Positions 16,181-24,428 of a stretch of 64,000 bases of DNA are shown here, piece after piece (the stretch's first letter is position 1; the number at the start of each line of letters is the position of its first letter). Below the pieces are notes generated by a model. It was not told the origin of the DNA. It ran no database searches and saw only the letters and a list, made by a program, of their open reading frames with translations. Position numbers and translations under genes: made by a program. This DNA comes from Streptomyces varsoviensis. GTDB lineage: Bacteria; Actinomycetota; Actinomycetes; Streptomycetales; Streptomycetaceae. The stretch lies in assembly GCF_000718635.1 (NCBI RefSeq), contig NZ_JOBF01000020.1, positions 87,150 through 151,149 on the forward strand, in the 5' to 3' direction.

Positions 16181-19165
16181 GTGGAACTTCTTGAATATCA
16201 GCAGTATTTGTCGCGTCAGGGCACGGCCCTTCTGAAGCGCGCTCGGGCGGGCCCGCGAATAATCCTCAAGGAGCCCGAGTTGCCCGTCTCAAGACGCTTG
16301 ATATCCCCCGAGGGCCGCATCTGGGAGACCGCCGAAATCGCGGCTCGCATATCCGATGCCGGGGAAATTCTCGCAGGCCGTGGTGTCGAACCCGGTTCGC
16401 GGGTGATGATGGGCGGCGCCAATTCCCCGGAATGGGTCGTCGATTTGCTCGCGCTCATCCACCTCGACGCCTCGGTGGTCCTCGCCGATCATCGGGCCGC
16501 GCCGTCACGGCGATCGCGGATACGCGCCCAGGCGCGCGTCATGCTCGACATCAGCGACGGTACGGGGGCGTCCGCGGTGCTGCGGCCGCCACGGCCGGCG
16601 CCGCCACCGGCCCCGTCGAACACCACGATCGTCACCACGGTCGCGTCCCTCCCCACTCCGCCCCCCACTCCCCTGCCCGTCACCACGACCGCACCCGACC
16701 TCGCGGCCTGGGCCCGGCGCGACGACGCCGCGATCTCCTGGTCGTCGGGCACGACCGGCAGCCCCAAGGGCGTCGTCCGCTCCGGCCGGTCGATCCTCGA
16801 CAACCTCGCGCTCAGCGCGGAGCGCATGGGCTACGGGCCCGACGACGTCTTCCTGCCCGTCCTCCCCTACTCCCATCAGTACGGGCTGTCGCTGGTCCTG
16901 TGCTGGTGGCTGGGCGGCGGCACGCTGGTGGTCTACGGGCCGGCCACCCGCCTGGACCACGCCCTCGCGCTCGGCGCGGCCCACGGCCTGACCATCGTGG
17001 ACGCGGCCCCGTCGACCTATCACAGCCTGCTCAACGTGCTCGACCGGCGCCCCGCTCTGGCGGCCGCGCTGCGGACCGTACGGGCGTGGTGCGTGGGCGG
17101 CGCGCCGCTGGGGCGCGGCCTGGCGGCCCGGTTCCGCGAGCGTACGGGGCGGCCGCTGCTCGACGGCTACGGGGCGACGGAGGTGGGGAACGTCGCGCTG
17201 GCGCCGCCCACCGATCCGGTCGGGTGCGGCACACCGCTGCCCGGCGTGGCCGTCGAGGTCCACGACGAGCACGGCAGGCCGCTCCCGCGCGGCCGGCTCG
17301 GCCACCTCGTCGTGCGCAGCCCCGGCCTGATGACGGGTCACCTGGGCGAGGACGGTGAGATCGTCCCCGTTCCGGGGCCCGTGCACCGCACCGGCGACAT
17401 CGGTCTGCTCGACGAGGCCGGCCGCGTCTTCCCGATCGGACGCAAGCACGCCGTGCACCGCGACGGCCACACGCTCTACCCCGACCACCTCGCCGAGCGG
17501 GCCGAGTCGGCCGGCGCCCGTACGGAGGTCGTCGCCGTTCCCGATGAGCGTCTGGGCTGCCGTCTGGTGTTCGTGATCGCGGATCCGGACGGTCACGAGC
17601 CCGCGTACTGGAAGGGGGAGCTGCGCCCCGTGCTCGCCCGCTACGAGCAGCCCGACCGCATCGTCGTGCTCCCCGCGTTCCCGCTCACGAGCACGGGCAA
17701 GCCCGACCTGGCCGTTCTGGAGAAGATCGCCATGACCTCGCTGTCCCCGCCGCACGCCACGCCCACCGACGCGACCGCCTGCGCCCCGGCCGCCCGTACG
17801 GCTGCCGGTGCGGCCACCGACCCGAACGCCGACCCCGCCGCCGGCGCGGAAGCCGGTACGGCCGCTGCCGCGGACGCCGGCCCACCCGCCCGTACGACGG
17901 CTGGTACTGCCGCTGGTACGACCGCCGGCGCGGCAGCCGGCGCGACCGGCTACTGCCTCCCCTTCGCCGACCGGCTCGACGCGCTGCGCGCGGTGCGCCG
18001 CTATGTGGCCGACGACGAGGACGCCGTGCTGAGCGTCCTCACCGAGGTCTCGCCGCACCGCACCGCCGCCGCCGAAATCCGTTCGTTCCTCGCCGCCCTC
18101 GACGGAGCGGAACGGGAGATCCTGCGCACCCGGCCCGGCCGCGTGCCCCGGGCCGCGGTCTTCACGCCCTCCAATATCCCGCTCTACTCGTACGCGCTCT
18201 ATATGCTCGTGGCGTCCCTTTATACCGACAGAATCACCTTCCGGCCGTCTTCCGCGATAGACAGCCAGCTACGGCGCCTGCACGCGCTGCTGGAGCCGGT
18301 GCACCGATTACCCGTCGACCTTTTCGAACTCAGTCGCCGCAAGTTCGTGACGGGGCCGGTACGCGAGGCGGATGTCGTCGTCTTCACCGGGAATTACGCC
18401 AATGCCGAGACCGTCCGTGAAGGGCTGGCGGAAGACCAGCTCTTCCTCTTCTTCGGCCGCGGTATCAACCCCTTTGTGATCGCGCCCGACGCCGATCTCG
18501 CGCTCGCCGCGCGCGACGTGACGAGAATCCGGCTCCACAATTCCGGCCAGGACTGCTTCGGCCCCGATGTCGTGTTCGCGCCGCAGGGCCGCACGGAGGA
18601 ATTCGTCGGCCTGTTGTGCGCGGAGCTGGCTTCGCTGCGGTTCGGGCCCAACAGCGACCCGGCCGCCGACTACGGACCGCTGTGCTACGACTCGGCGTTG
18701 GTGAACTGCTCGGACTATCTGGTGCGGCACGTACGGCACATCCGGCACGGCGGCCGCATCGATCTGCTGTCCCGCAGGGTCGAGCCGACCGTGCTGCTGT
18801 GGGGCTTCGACGACAAGATCCCCCTCGACGAGATGTTCGCCCCGGTGTTCAACGTCGTGGCCTATCCCAGCGCGCGACGGTTGCGGGAACGGCTGGCCGG
18901 CCCCTTCTTCGGCGAACGGGCGCTGGGGGCGATGGTCTACGGAACCGATCCGGAGACGGTGCGGGTCCTGGCCAAGCGCCACCACACCTGCGTGAACCGC
19001 ACGCTGCTCGACGCCGAGGACGGCAACCGCCCGTTCGGCGGGTTCGGGCTGATGGCGAACTACGTCGCGTACGGCGGCGAGCGGCGCGCCGAGCCCCTGC
19101 TCATGTCGCAGGCCGTGGCGCGGAGCCTCCCGGCGGCCGCCCCCGTCGCGGTACGTGGGGAGTGA
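16181..19165 (+). CDS. AMP-dependent ligase / aldehyde-dehydrogenase-fold fusion protein
   Basis: A 994-residue two-domain protein. Residues 1-520 are an adenylate-forming enzyme: A3 loop SWSSGTTGSPKGVVRS, A5 GYGATEVGN, A7 HRTGDIGL, and the A10 catalytic Lys in LTSTGKPDL. A flexible Ala/Thr/Gly linker (about 527-588) leads to an aldehyde-dehydrogenase-type domain with catalytic Cys792 in NSGQDCFGPD. The usual general-base Glu of the ELGGK motif is replaced (FLFFGRGINPF near residue 755). That loss is typical of enzymes that reduce acyl thioesters rather than oxidise aldehydes. I infer ATP-driven activation of an acid followed by reduction to an aldehyde, a CAR-like role. Leu710 is a TTA codon (18308-18310), so translation should depend on the bldA tRNA. 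First gene of the cluster. Confidence 0.75.
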   Translation: MELLEYQQYLSRQGTALLKRARAGPRIILKEPELPVSRRLISPEGRIWETAEIAARISDAGEILAGRGVEPGSRVMMGGANSPEWVVDLLALIHLDASVVLADHRAAPSRRSRIRAQARVMLDISDGTGASAVLRPPRPAPPPAPSNTTIVTTVASLPTPPPTPLPVTTTAPDLAAWARRDDAAISWSSGTTGSPKGVVRSGRSILDNLALSAERMGYGPDDVFLPVLPYSHQYGLSLVLCWWLGGGTLVVYGPATRLDHALALGAAHGLTIVDAAPSTYHSLLNVLDRRPALAAALRTVRAWCVGGAPLGRGLAARFRERTGRPLLDGYGATEVGNVALAPPTDPVGCGTPLPGVAVEVHDEHGRPLPRGRLGHLVVRSPGLMTGHLGEDGEIVPVPGPVHRTGDIGLLDEAGRVFPIGRKHAVHRDGHTLYPDHLAERAESAGARTEVVAVPDERLGCRLVFVIADPDGHEPAYWKGELRPVLARYEQPDRIVVLPAFPLTSTGKPDLAVLEKIAMTSLSPPHATPTDATACAPAARTAAGAATDPNADPAAGAEAGTAAAADAGPPARTTAGTAAGTTAGAAAGATGYCLPFADRLDALRAVRRYVADDEDAVLSVLTEVSPHRTAAAEIRSFLAALDGAEREILRTRPGRVPRAAVFTPSNIPLYSYALYMLVASLYTDRITFRPSSAIDSQLRRLHALLEPVHRLPVDLFELSRRKFVTGPVREADVVVFTGNYANAETVREGLAEDQLFLFFGRGINPFVIAPDADLALAARDVTRIRLHNSGQDCFGPDVVFAPQGRTEEFVGLLCAELASLRFGPNSDPAADYGPLCYDSALVNCSDYLVRHVRHIRHGGRIDLLSRRVEPTVLLWGFDDKIPLDEMFAPVFNVVAYPSARRLRERLAGPFFGERALGAMVYGTDPETVRVLAKRHHTCVNRTLLDAEDGNRPFGGFGLMANYVAYGGERRAEPLLMSQAVARSLPAAAPVAVRGE

Positions 19166-19170
19166 CGCGG

Positions 19171-21012
19171 GTGAGCGGGCGATACGGAGACGCGTGGTCC
19201 GCGATCGTCGACGTGCTGGCGGCGTACGGGGTGGACGCCTTCTTCGGGCTGCCCGGCGACGATCTGGAGTTGCCGCGCGCCCTCGACGGCGCCGGACTGG
19301 GCCTCGTACCGTGCCGTGACCAGCGCAACGCGATGTATATGGCGACCGGTTACGCGCTGCAGTCCGGCCGGCCGGCCGTATGCGCCCTGGGCAAAGGACC
19401 GGCTGTCACGCACGCGGCCACCGGGCTGCTGGAGGCGCGGGAGTCCGGGGCGCCGGTCATCGTGCTCGCAGCCGGAGCGCCCGAACGGCGCCGGGACAGC
19501 GGCGGGTTCCAGGAACTCGACCAGGTCGCCGTGGCAGCGCCCCTCGTGCGGTGGGCGCGGCGCGTGGGCCACCCGGACCGGATCGTCCCGGCCACGGTGA
19601 CGGCGCTGACCCGGGCCGTCGGGCCGCCGCCCGGGCCCGTCTATCTGGAGGTGCCCGACGACGTCCGTACGGCGGAGATCCCCGCCGCCGGGGCGCGGCC
19701 GGCGCTGCCCGAGCCGCTGGTCCTCGACTCCGCCCCCGTGGCGCACGGCCCGGCGCTGGCAGCGCTCCGGGCGAGCCGGCGCCCGGTGGTGCTGGTGGGC
19801 GGCGGGATGCGGCACCGCAACGGCGACGGTGTCGTCGAGCGGTTCGCCGAACTCCTCGGCGCCGCGCTCTTCACCACCGCGTCCGGGCGCGGTGCCGTCG
19901 ACGAACGCCACCCGCTGTTCTGCGGCGTCGCGGGCCTCTACGCCGCGGCCCCCGCCCGCGCGCTGTGGTCCTCCTGCGACCTGGTGGTGTCGCTCGCCGG
20001 ACGGCTGGAGGAGACGGCCGTCGAGGGCGGAGCGCCGTGGCCCTCGGTCCCGGTGGTGCAGGTCAACGTCGATCCGGGCGGGCTGTCGGCCGAGTTCCCG
20101 GGCCCGCGCGTGCTCGGTGAGGCCCGGCACGCGGTGCTCGGCTGGTCGCGGGCGCTGGACGGAGCCCTCAAGGAGGAGCGCGCGAGGGAACGCGAAGGGG
20201 GCGCGGGGGCGGGCGCGGAGGCCGAGCGTACGGACGCGGAGGCCGCGGGCCCGGGCGGGGGACGCGGGCGCACGGACGCAGAAGCCGCTGGCCCGGGCAG
20301 CGAGAACGAGCGTACGGACAGGGAAAGCGAGCGTAAGGACGTCGCCGAGTTGTGGGCGGACGAGATCGCCGAGGCCCGGCGGGCCATGGCGCGGGAGGTG
20401 GTGGCGGAGTTGGCGCGGGCGGCGGCGCTGCCGGAAATCCGCGTCGCCGAACTGCTGGCCGCGCTCGACGCCACCGCCGGCGAGCCCCGCGTACTCGTCC
20501 AGGAGAACGGGTTGCAGGACATGTGGTCCTACTGCTTCCCCTTCCATGTCGGGGGCGGTTCCGTCGTGCCGTCCGAGCAGACCCCTCTGGGCTTCGGGGC
20601 GGCCGCGGCTATCGGGGTCAAGCTGGCCGCCCCGGACCACGAGGTCACCGCGTTCGTCGGGGACGGCGCGTTCGTCGCGGCCCGCGCGGATATCGCCGTC
20701 GCCGCCCGGGCCCACGGCGGCGTGCTGTACGTCGTGCTGTGCAACGGCGGTTACGGCTGGCTGGACGCCCAGCGCGCCCGCCTCGGTCTCGACGCCGAGC
20801 GCTACCCCTTCGCCCGCCCGGGCGCGCCGCCGCCCGCCGTGGACGGGCCGGACGTCGACTGCCGGGTGCTGCGCGACAAGGCCGCGCTGACCGACGAGGT
20901 GCGTGCCGCGCGGCGGTTCTGCGCGCGGGGCGGCACGGCCGTGCTCTTCGTGCCGGTCTCCCCCGAGGACGTTCCCCCGCCGCTGCGCGACGGCGAGGCG
21001 GTCCCCCAGTGA
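19171..21012 (+). CDS. Thiamine-diphosphate-dependent enzyme (acetolactate-synthase-like)
   Basis: A 613-residue ThDP enzyme with the three domains of the acetolactate synthase/decarboxylase group. The PYR domain starts GVDAFFGLPGDDLELPRAL. The cofactor-binding motif of the PP domain is GDGAFVAARADIAVAARAH to LCNGGYGW. The Glu that activates ThDP in nearly all relatives (RHEQG motif) is Gln51 here (CRDQRNA), a change rare outside glyoxylate carboligase-type enzymes. An acidic repeat-rich insertion lies at about residues 330-390. It should join or decarboxylate a 2-oxo acid for the pathway; the substrate is unknown. GTG at 19171 has GGGGAG nine bases upstream and lies five bases after the previous stop. 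A GTG at 19162 is possible. Confidence 0.75.
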   Translation: MSGRYGDAWSAIVDVLAAYGVDAFFGLPGDDLELPRALDGAGLGLVPCRDQRNAMYMATGYALQSGRPAVCALGKGPAVTHAATGLLEARESGAPVIVLAAGAPERRRDSGGFQELDQVAVAAPLVRWARRVGHPDRIVPATVTALTRAVGPPPGPVYLEVPDDVRTAEIPAAGARPALPEPLVLDSAPVAHGPALAALRASRRPVVLVGGGMRHRNGDGVVERFAELLGAALFTTASGRGAVDERHPLFCGVAGLYAAAPARALWSSCDLVVSLAGRLEETAVEGGAPWPSVPVVQVNVDPGGLSAEFPGPRVLGEARHAVLGWSRALDGALKEERAREREGGAGAGAEAERTDAEAAGPGGGRGRTDAEAAGPGSENERTDRESERKDVAELWADEIAEARRAMAREVVAELARAAALPEIRVAELLAALDATAGEPRVLVQENGLQDMWSYCFPFHVGGGSVVPSEQTPLGFGAAAAIGVKLAAPDHEVTAFVGDGAFVAARADIAVAARAHGGVLYVVLCNGGYGWLDAQRARLGLDAERYPFARPGAPPPAVDGPDVDCRVLRDKAALTDEVRAARRFCARGGTAVLFVPVSPEDVPPPLRDGEAVPQ

Positions 21013-22289
21013 CGTACGCAGGGGAGCACGGAGGCGCGGGGCGCGGCCGCTCCCGCCGTCGGGTGGTGGTCACCGGGTACGGGGCGGTGACGCCGCTGGG
21101 CCACACCGTCCCGGAGACATGGGCGGCGATGCTGGCCGGGCGCAGCGGCGTCGACACGGTGGACGACACGATCGACGTGCCCGGCCTCGACGTGCGGATC
21201 GGCGGCCGGGTCCGCGGCTTCGATCCCGGTCGCCATATGCCGCGTACGGTCGTCCGGCGCGCCGACCCGTACGCGCGGTACGCCCTGGCGGCGGCGCTGG
21301 AGGCGTGCGACCACGCCGGGCTCGTGGTGGACGACCGGCTGGCGCCGCGGGTCGCGGTGATCATCGGCAGCGGCTACGGCCCGGTGGGGTCGATCTACCG
21401 CGCCGCGCACGTCCTGCGCGACAAGGGACCGCGGGCCATCAGCCCGTTCACCCAGGTCACGACCGCCATGGACAGCGCGGCCGGCGAGATCAGCATGCGG
21501 CTGGGCGCCCAGGGGCCCAGCCGTGCCCAGAGCACGGCGTGCGCCAGCGGCGCGGACGCGGTGGGCGCGGGGATGCGCATGATCGTCCATGGGGAGGCCG
21601 ACATCGTCCTCGCCGGCGGGGCCGACGCCTGCGTCACCGGCGTCGACCTGGCGGGCAGCGGCAACGCCCGCGCGCTGTCCCGGCGCAACGACGCCCCGGC
21701 CGAGGCGTGCCGGCCGTTCGACGCGCGGCGCGACGGGTTCGTGATGAGCGAGGGCGCCGCCGTGCTGGTGCTGGAGGCCGCCGAGGTCGCCGACGGGCGA
21801 GGGGCGACGGCCCTGGCCGAACTCACGGGGTACGGGGCGAGTTCCGACGCCCATCACTGGACCGCGCCGCATCCGGAGGGGCGGGGCGCGTGCCTGGCCG
21901 TCGAGGCGGCGCTGCGCGACGCGGGGATCTCGGGGGCGGACGTGGACTACGTCAACGCGCACGGCACGGGAACGCTGCTGAACGACGCCACGGAGGCGGC
22001 CGTCCTGCGCAAGGTGCTGGGCGACCGTGTCACGCGTATTCCGGTCAGCTCCACCAAGTCGATGACCGGGCACATGATCGGCGCCGCCGGGGCGGTCGAG
22101 CTGGTGGCGTCGATCCTGGCCCTGCGCACGGGCGACGTTCCGCCCACGATCAACTGCGACGAGCCGATCGAGCCGGACATCAACTTCGTGCCGCACCAGG
22201 CGCAGCACCACGAGCGGATGCGGATCGCGCTGAGCAATTCGTTCGGCTTCGGCGGGCACAATGCCGTTCTCGTGGTCCGAGCGGTATGA
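21009..22289 (+). CDS. Beta-ketoacyl-ACP synthase (FabF-like)
   Basis: A 426-residue stand-alone ketosynthase. Cys178 in STACASG, His in NAHGTGT and His in STKSMTGHMIGAAG form the condensing triad, so the enzyme looks active. It opens with VVVTGYGAVTPLGHTV like KAS II. It would extend or prime an acyl chain on the cluster's carrier protein by decarboxylative condensation with malonyl-ACP. It starts on a GTG overlapping the ThDP gene stop (GTGA), implying coupled translation. It is not paired with a chain-length factor, unlike the type II PKS pair at the right end of the window. Confidence 0.85.
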   Translation: MTYAGEHGGAGRGRSRRRVVVTGYGAVTPLGHTVPETWAAMLAGRSGVDTVDDTIDVPGLDVRIGGRVRGFDPGRHMPRTVVRRADPYARYALAAALEACDHAGLVVDDRLAPRVAVIIGSGYGPVGSIYRAAHVLRDKGPRAISPFTQVTTAMDSAAGEISMRLGAQGPSRAQSTACASGADAVGAGMRMIVHGEADIVLAGGADACVTGVDLAGSGNARALSRRNDAPAEACRPFDARRDGFVMSEGAAVLVLEAAEVADGRGATALAELTGYGASSDAHHWTAPHPEGRGACLAVEAALRDAGISGADVDYVNAHGTGTLLNDATEAAVLRKVLGDRVTRIPVSSTKSMTGHMIGAAGAVELVASILALRTGDVPPTINCDEPIEPDINFVPHQAQHHERMRIALSNSFGFGGHNAVLVVRAV

Positions 22290-22301
22290 GGGCCGCCCAT
22301 C

Positions 22302-24428
22302 ATGAATCACGGTCTTGAGCAGGAGCAGCAGGAGCAGCAGGGGCAGCAGGGGGCAAGGGCGGGGGCGGAACCGCGTCCCACCACGGTCGTCCGGCGCGGG
22401 CCGCTGAGCTGGGTGCAGGAGTGGCACTGGTTCGAGCGCACCATCCCCGCGCCGCGCCGCGTGAACCCGACGCCGAACGCCGACCACTGCCACGTACCGC
22501 CCCCGGCCACCATCGCCGACATCCGCGCGGCGCTCGCCTGGCTCACGGCCCGCCACGAGGCGCTGCGCACCACGGTCGATCCGCTCCGCCCGGTGCAGTA
22601 CGTCCACCGCGCGGACTGGGCCCCGCTGCCGGTCGACTACGTCGAGGTCCCCGGCATCGGAGCCGACGCCGACGCCGATGCCGACTCGCTGGAGGCCGCC
22701 ACTGCGGCACTGGCCGCCTGCCCGATCGATCCCGAGCGCCGCCCGCCCTGGCTGGCCAGGGTGCTGATCGAGGCGGGGAAGCCGCGCGCGGTCCTGGTGA
22801 CCGCCCATCACCTCGTGATCGACGGGTGGGGGCTGGCGGTGCTGATCAATGAGCTGTACGGGCGGCTGTGCGGCGACGCGGCGCCGGCTCCCGCCCCCGC
22901 ACATCCGCTCGACGCGGTCGCCGAGCAGCCCTTGGAGCGCGCCCGCGCGGCGGAGCGCGAGTGGCTCACGCGTCTGGCGGCCAACCCGGCCAATGTGCTG
23001 GCCCCGTTCGGCGGAACGCCGGGCGGTGGCGGCCGGCACCGGCTCCAGTACCGCTCGGCGGCCGCGTACGACGACCTCGACCGCGTCGCGCGGCGCTGCG
23101 GGGCCAGCCCGGAGGCGGTCGTGCTCGCGGCGCTGGCCCACGAGGTCGCCGCCCGTACCGGCGAACACCGCCTCCTCGCCTCCGTGGTGGTCTCCAACCG
23201 GGCGCGGGCCGCTCACCGGAGCAGCGTCGGCGTCCGGGCCCTGACGGTTCCGGTGCAGCTCGATCTCCGTCCGGGCGCGGAGTTCGGCGAGGTCGTCGAC
23301 TCCGTCGTCGCCGCCTGCGCCGCGGCCTACCGGCACGGCCAGTACCGCCCCGCCGAACTGGTCGCAGCCCAGGCCCGTATGGACCGTCGCCGCGGCGTCG
23401 TGGCCGTGCCCGCCATCGAGTACAACTGCTACTCGTGGCCACGCGACTACCTGGCCCCCGTACGGAACGCCCCGCCGGACGGGTCCGTCGCCTGGATCAG
23501 CAGCGCGGCCGACGAGCCCTGCGAAACGCTCTACGTCGACCTGAGCCGCGACGCGGGCGTCGTCACCCTCGATGTCACCGTCGGGGACCATCTGCTCGAC
23601 GCCGGGCAGGCCGCCGCGTTGCCCGCCCGGCTGTGCGGTCTGCTGCGCGCCCTCGCCGAGGGCGCCGCGTGCCCGGTGCCCGCACTCCCGCTCGTACCGG
23701 CCGCTCCTGGGTGGTGGCGCGCCCCGCAGGGGTGGGCGTGCTTGCCCACGGCGGAGGCCGTGTTGCGCGAGCACCCGGGCGTGCTCGACGTTTCGGTGGC
23801 ACCCGGCGGGGGCGGCACCGGGGCGGGAGAAGGCGCCGCGCCGCACCTCGTCGCGTACGCGCGTGTCGCACCCGGCGTCTCCCCCGGCGACCTGCACCGC
23901 CACGTCCTGGACCGCCTCGGCGAGGAGCCCGGCCTCCTGGCCCCGGACCGATACGTGCTCTCGCTCTCGCTCTCGCCGAACGGCTCCGATCTGCCCCTCG
24001 GCCTCCCCCAAGTCGGCTGCCCCGCCGATCAGTTACGTACCGCCGTCGGTGGCGCTGAGGTACCGGCGATCCCGTCGCGCGGACCCGCTACCGACGCCGA
24101 AAGGGCGCTCGCCGCCGCCGTGGCTACGGTGGGCGGTGGCGGGCCGCCGGACGGTACCTCGGCCGATACAGAGAAGGACATACGGGACGGCGCGTGGGCC
24201 AATGCATCGGCCGGCCCCGCGGCCGTGGACATGAACCGCTGTCTCGCCGATCACGGAGTCACCCTGGCCGCCATTCCCCGGCTGCTGGCGCTGCTCCAGC
24301 GGTCCGGTCTCACCGGGATCGCGTCCGACGAGCTGGCCGGAACGGCCTCGCTCGGCCACCTCGCCGCCGCCCTGGAGCCCTTGCCGCCCCGCGCCCCTCA
24401 TGGACATGGAGGAGACCTCTCACCATGA
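22302..24428 (+). CDS. Condensation-domain protein with decayed A and carrier remnants
   Basis: A 708-residue NRPS-derived protein. After a Gln-rich start comes a condensation domain (about residues 30-440) with the active motif HHLVIDGWG (His169-His170, Asp174). Residues about 475-570 align with only the C-terminal subdomain of an adenylation domain (AEAVLREHPGVLDVSV, then PHLVAYARV). The catalytic NGKxD motif has become NGSD, Ser562. The last 65 residues look like a carrier domain (CLADHGVTLAAIPRLLALLQ) in which the phosphopantetheine Ser is Thr654. I infer a module reduced to a free-standing condensation catalyst that joins partner-bound substrates. Leu578 is a TTA codon (24033-24035). Stop overlaps the next start (ATGA). 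Confidence 0.75.
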   Translation: MNHGLEQEQQEQQGQQGARAGAEPRPTTVVRRGPLSWVQEWHWFERTIPAPRRVNPTPNADHCHVPPPATIADIRAALAWLTARHEALRTTVDPLRPVQYVHRADWAPLPVDYVEVPGIGADADADADSLEAATAALAACPIDPERRPPWLARVLIEAGKPRAVLVTAHHLVIDGWGLAVLINELYGRLCGDAAPAPAPAHPLDAVAEQPLERARAAEREWLTRLAANPANVLAPFGGTPGGGGRHRLQYRSAAAYDDLDRVARRCGASPEAVVLAALAHEVAARTGEHRLLASVVVSNRARAAHRSSVGVRALTVPVQLDLRPGAEFGEVVDSVVAACAAAYRHGQYRPAELVAAQARMDRRRGVVAVPAIEYNCYSWPRDYLAPVRNAPPDGSVAWISSAADEPCETLYVDLSRDAGVVTLDVTVGDHLLDAGQAAALPARLCGLLRALAEGAACPVPALPLVPAAPGWWRAPQGWACLPTAEAVLREHPGVLDVSVAPGGGGTGAGEGAAPHLVAYARVAPGVSPGDLHRHVLDRLGEEPGLLAPDRYVLSLSLSPNGSDLPLGLPQVGCPADQLRTAVGGAEVPAIPSRGPATDAERALAAAVATVGGGGPPDGTSADTEKDIRDGAWANASAGPAAVDMNRCLADHGVTLAAIPRLLALLQRSGLTGIASDELAGTASLGHLAAALEPLPPRAPHGHGGDLSP

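Noticed and set aside
19171..21012. Calling the ThDP enzyme acetolactate synthase (IlvB)
   Set aside because: The activating Glu is missing, no small regulatory subunit is adjacent, and it sits in a biosynthetic cluster; only the superfamily is supported.
20802..24011. Open frame of 1069 codons on the minus strand across the ketosynthase and condensation genes
   Set aside because: Antisense to genes with intact active sites; composition is typical of third-position G/C bias, not of protein.
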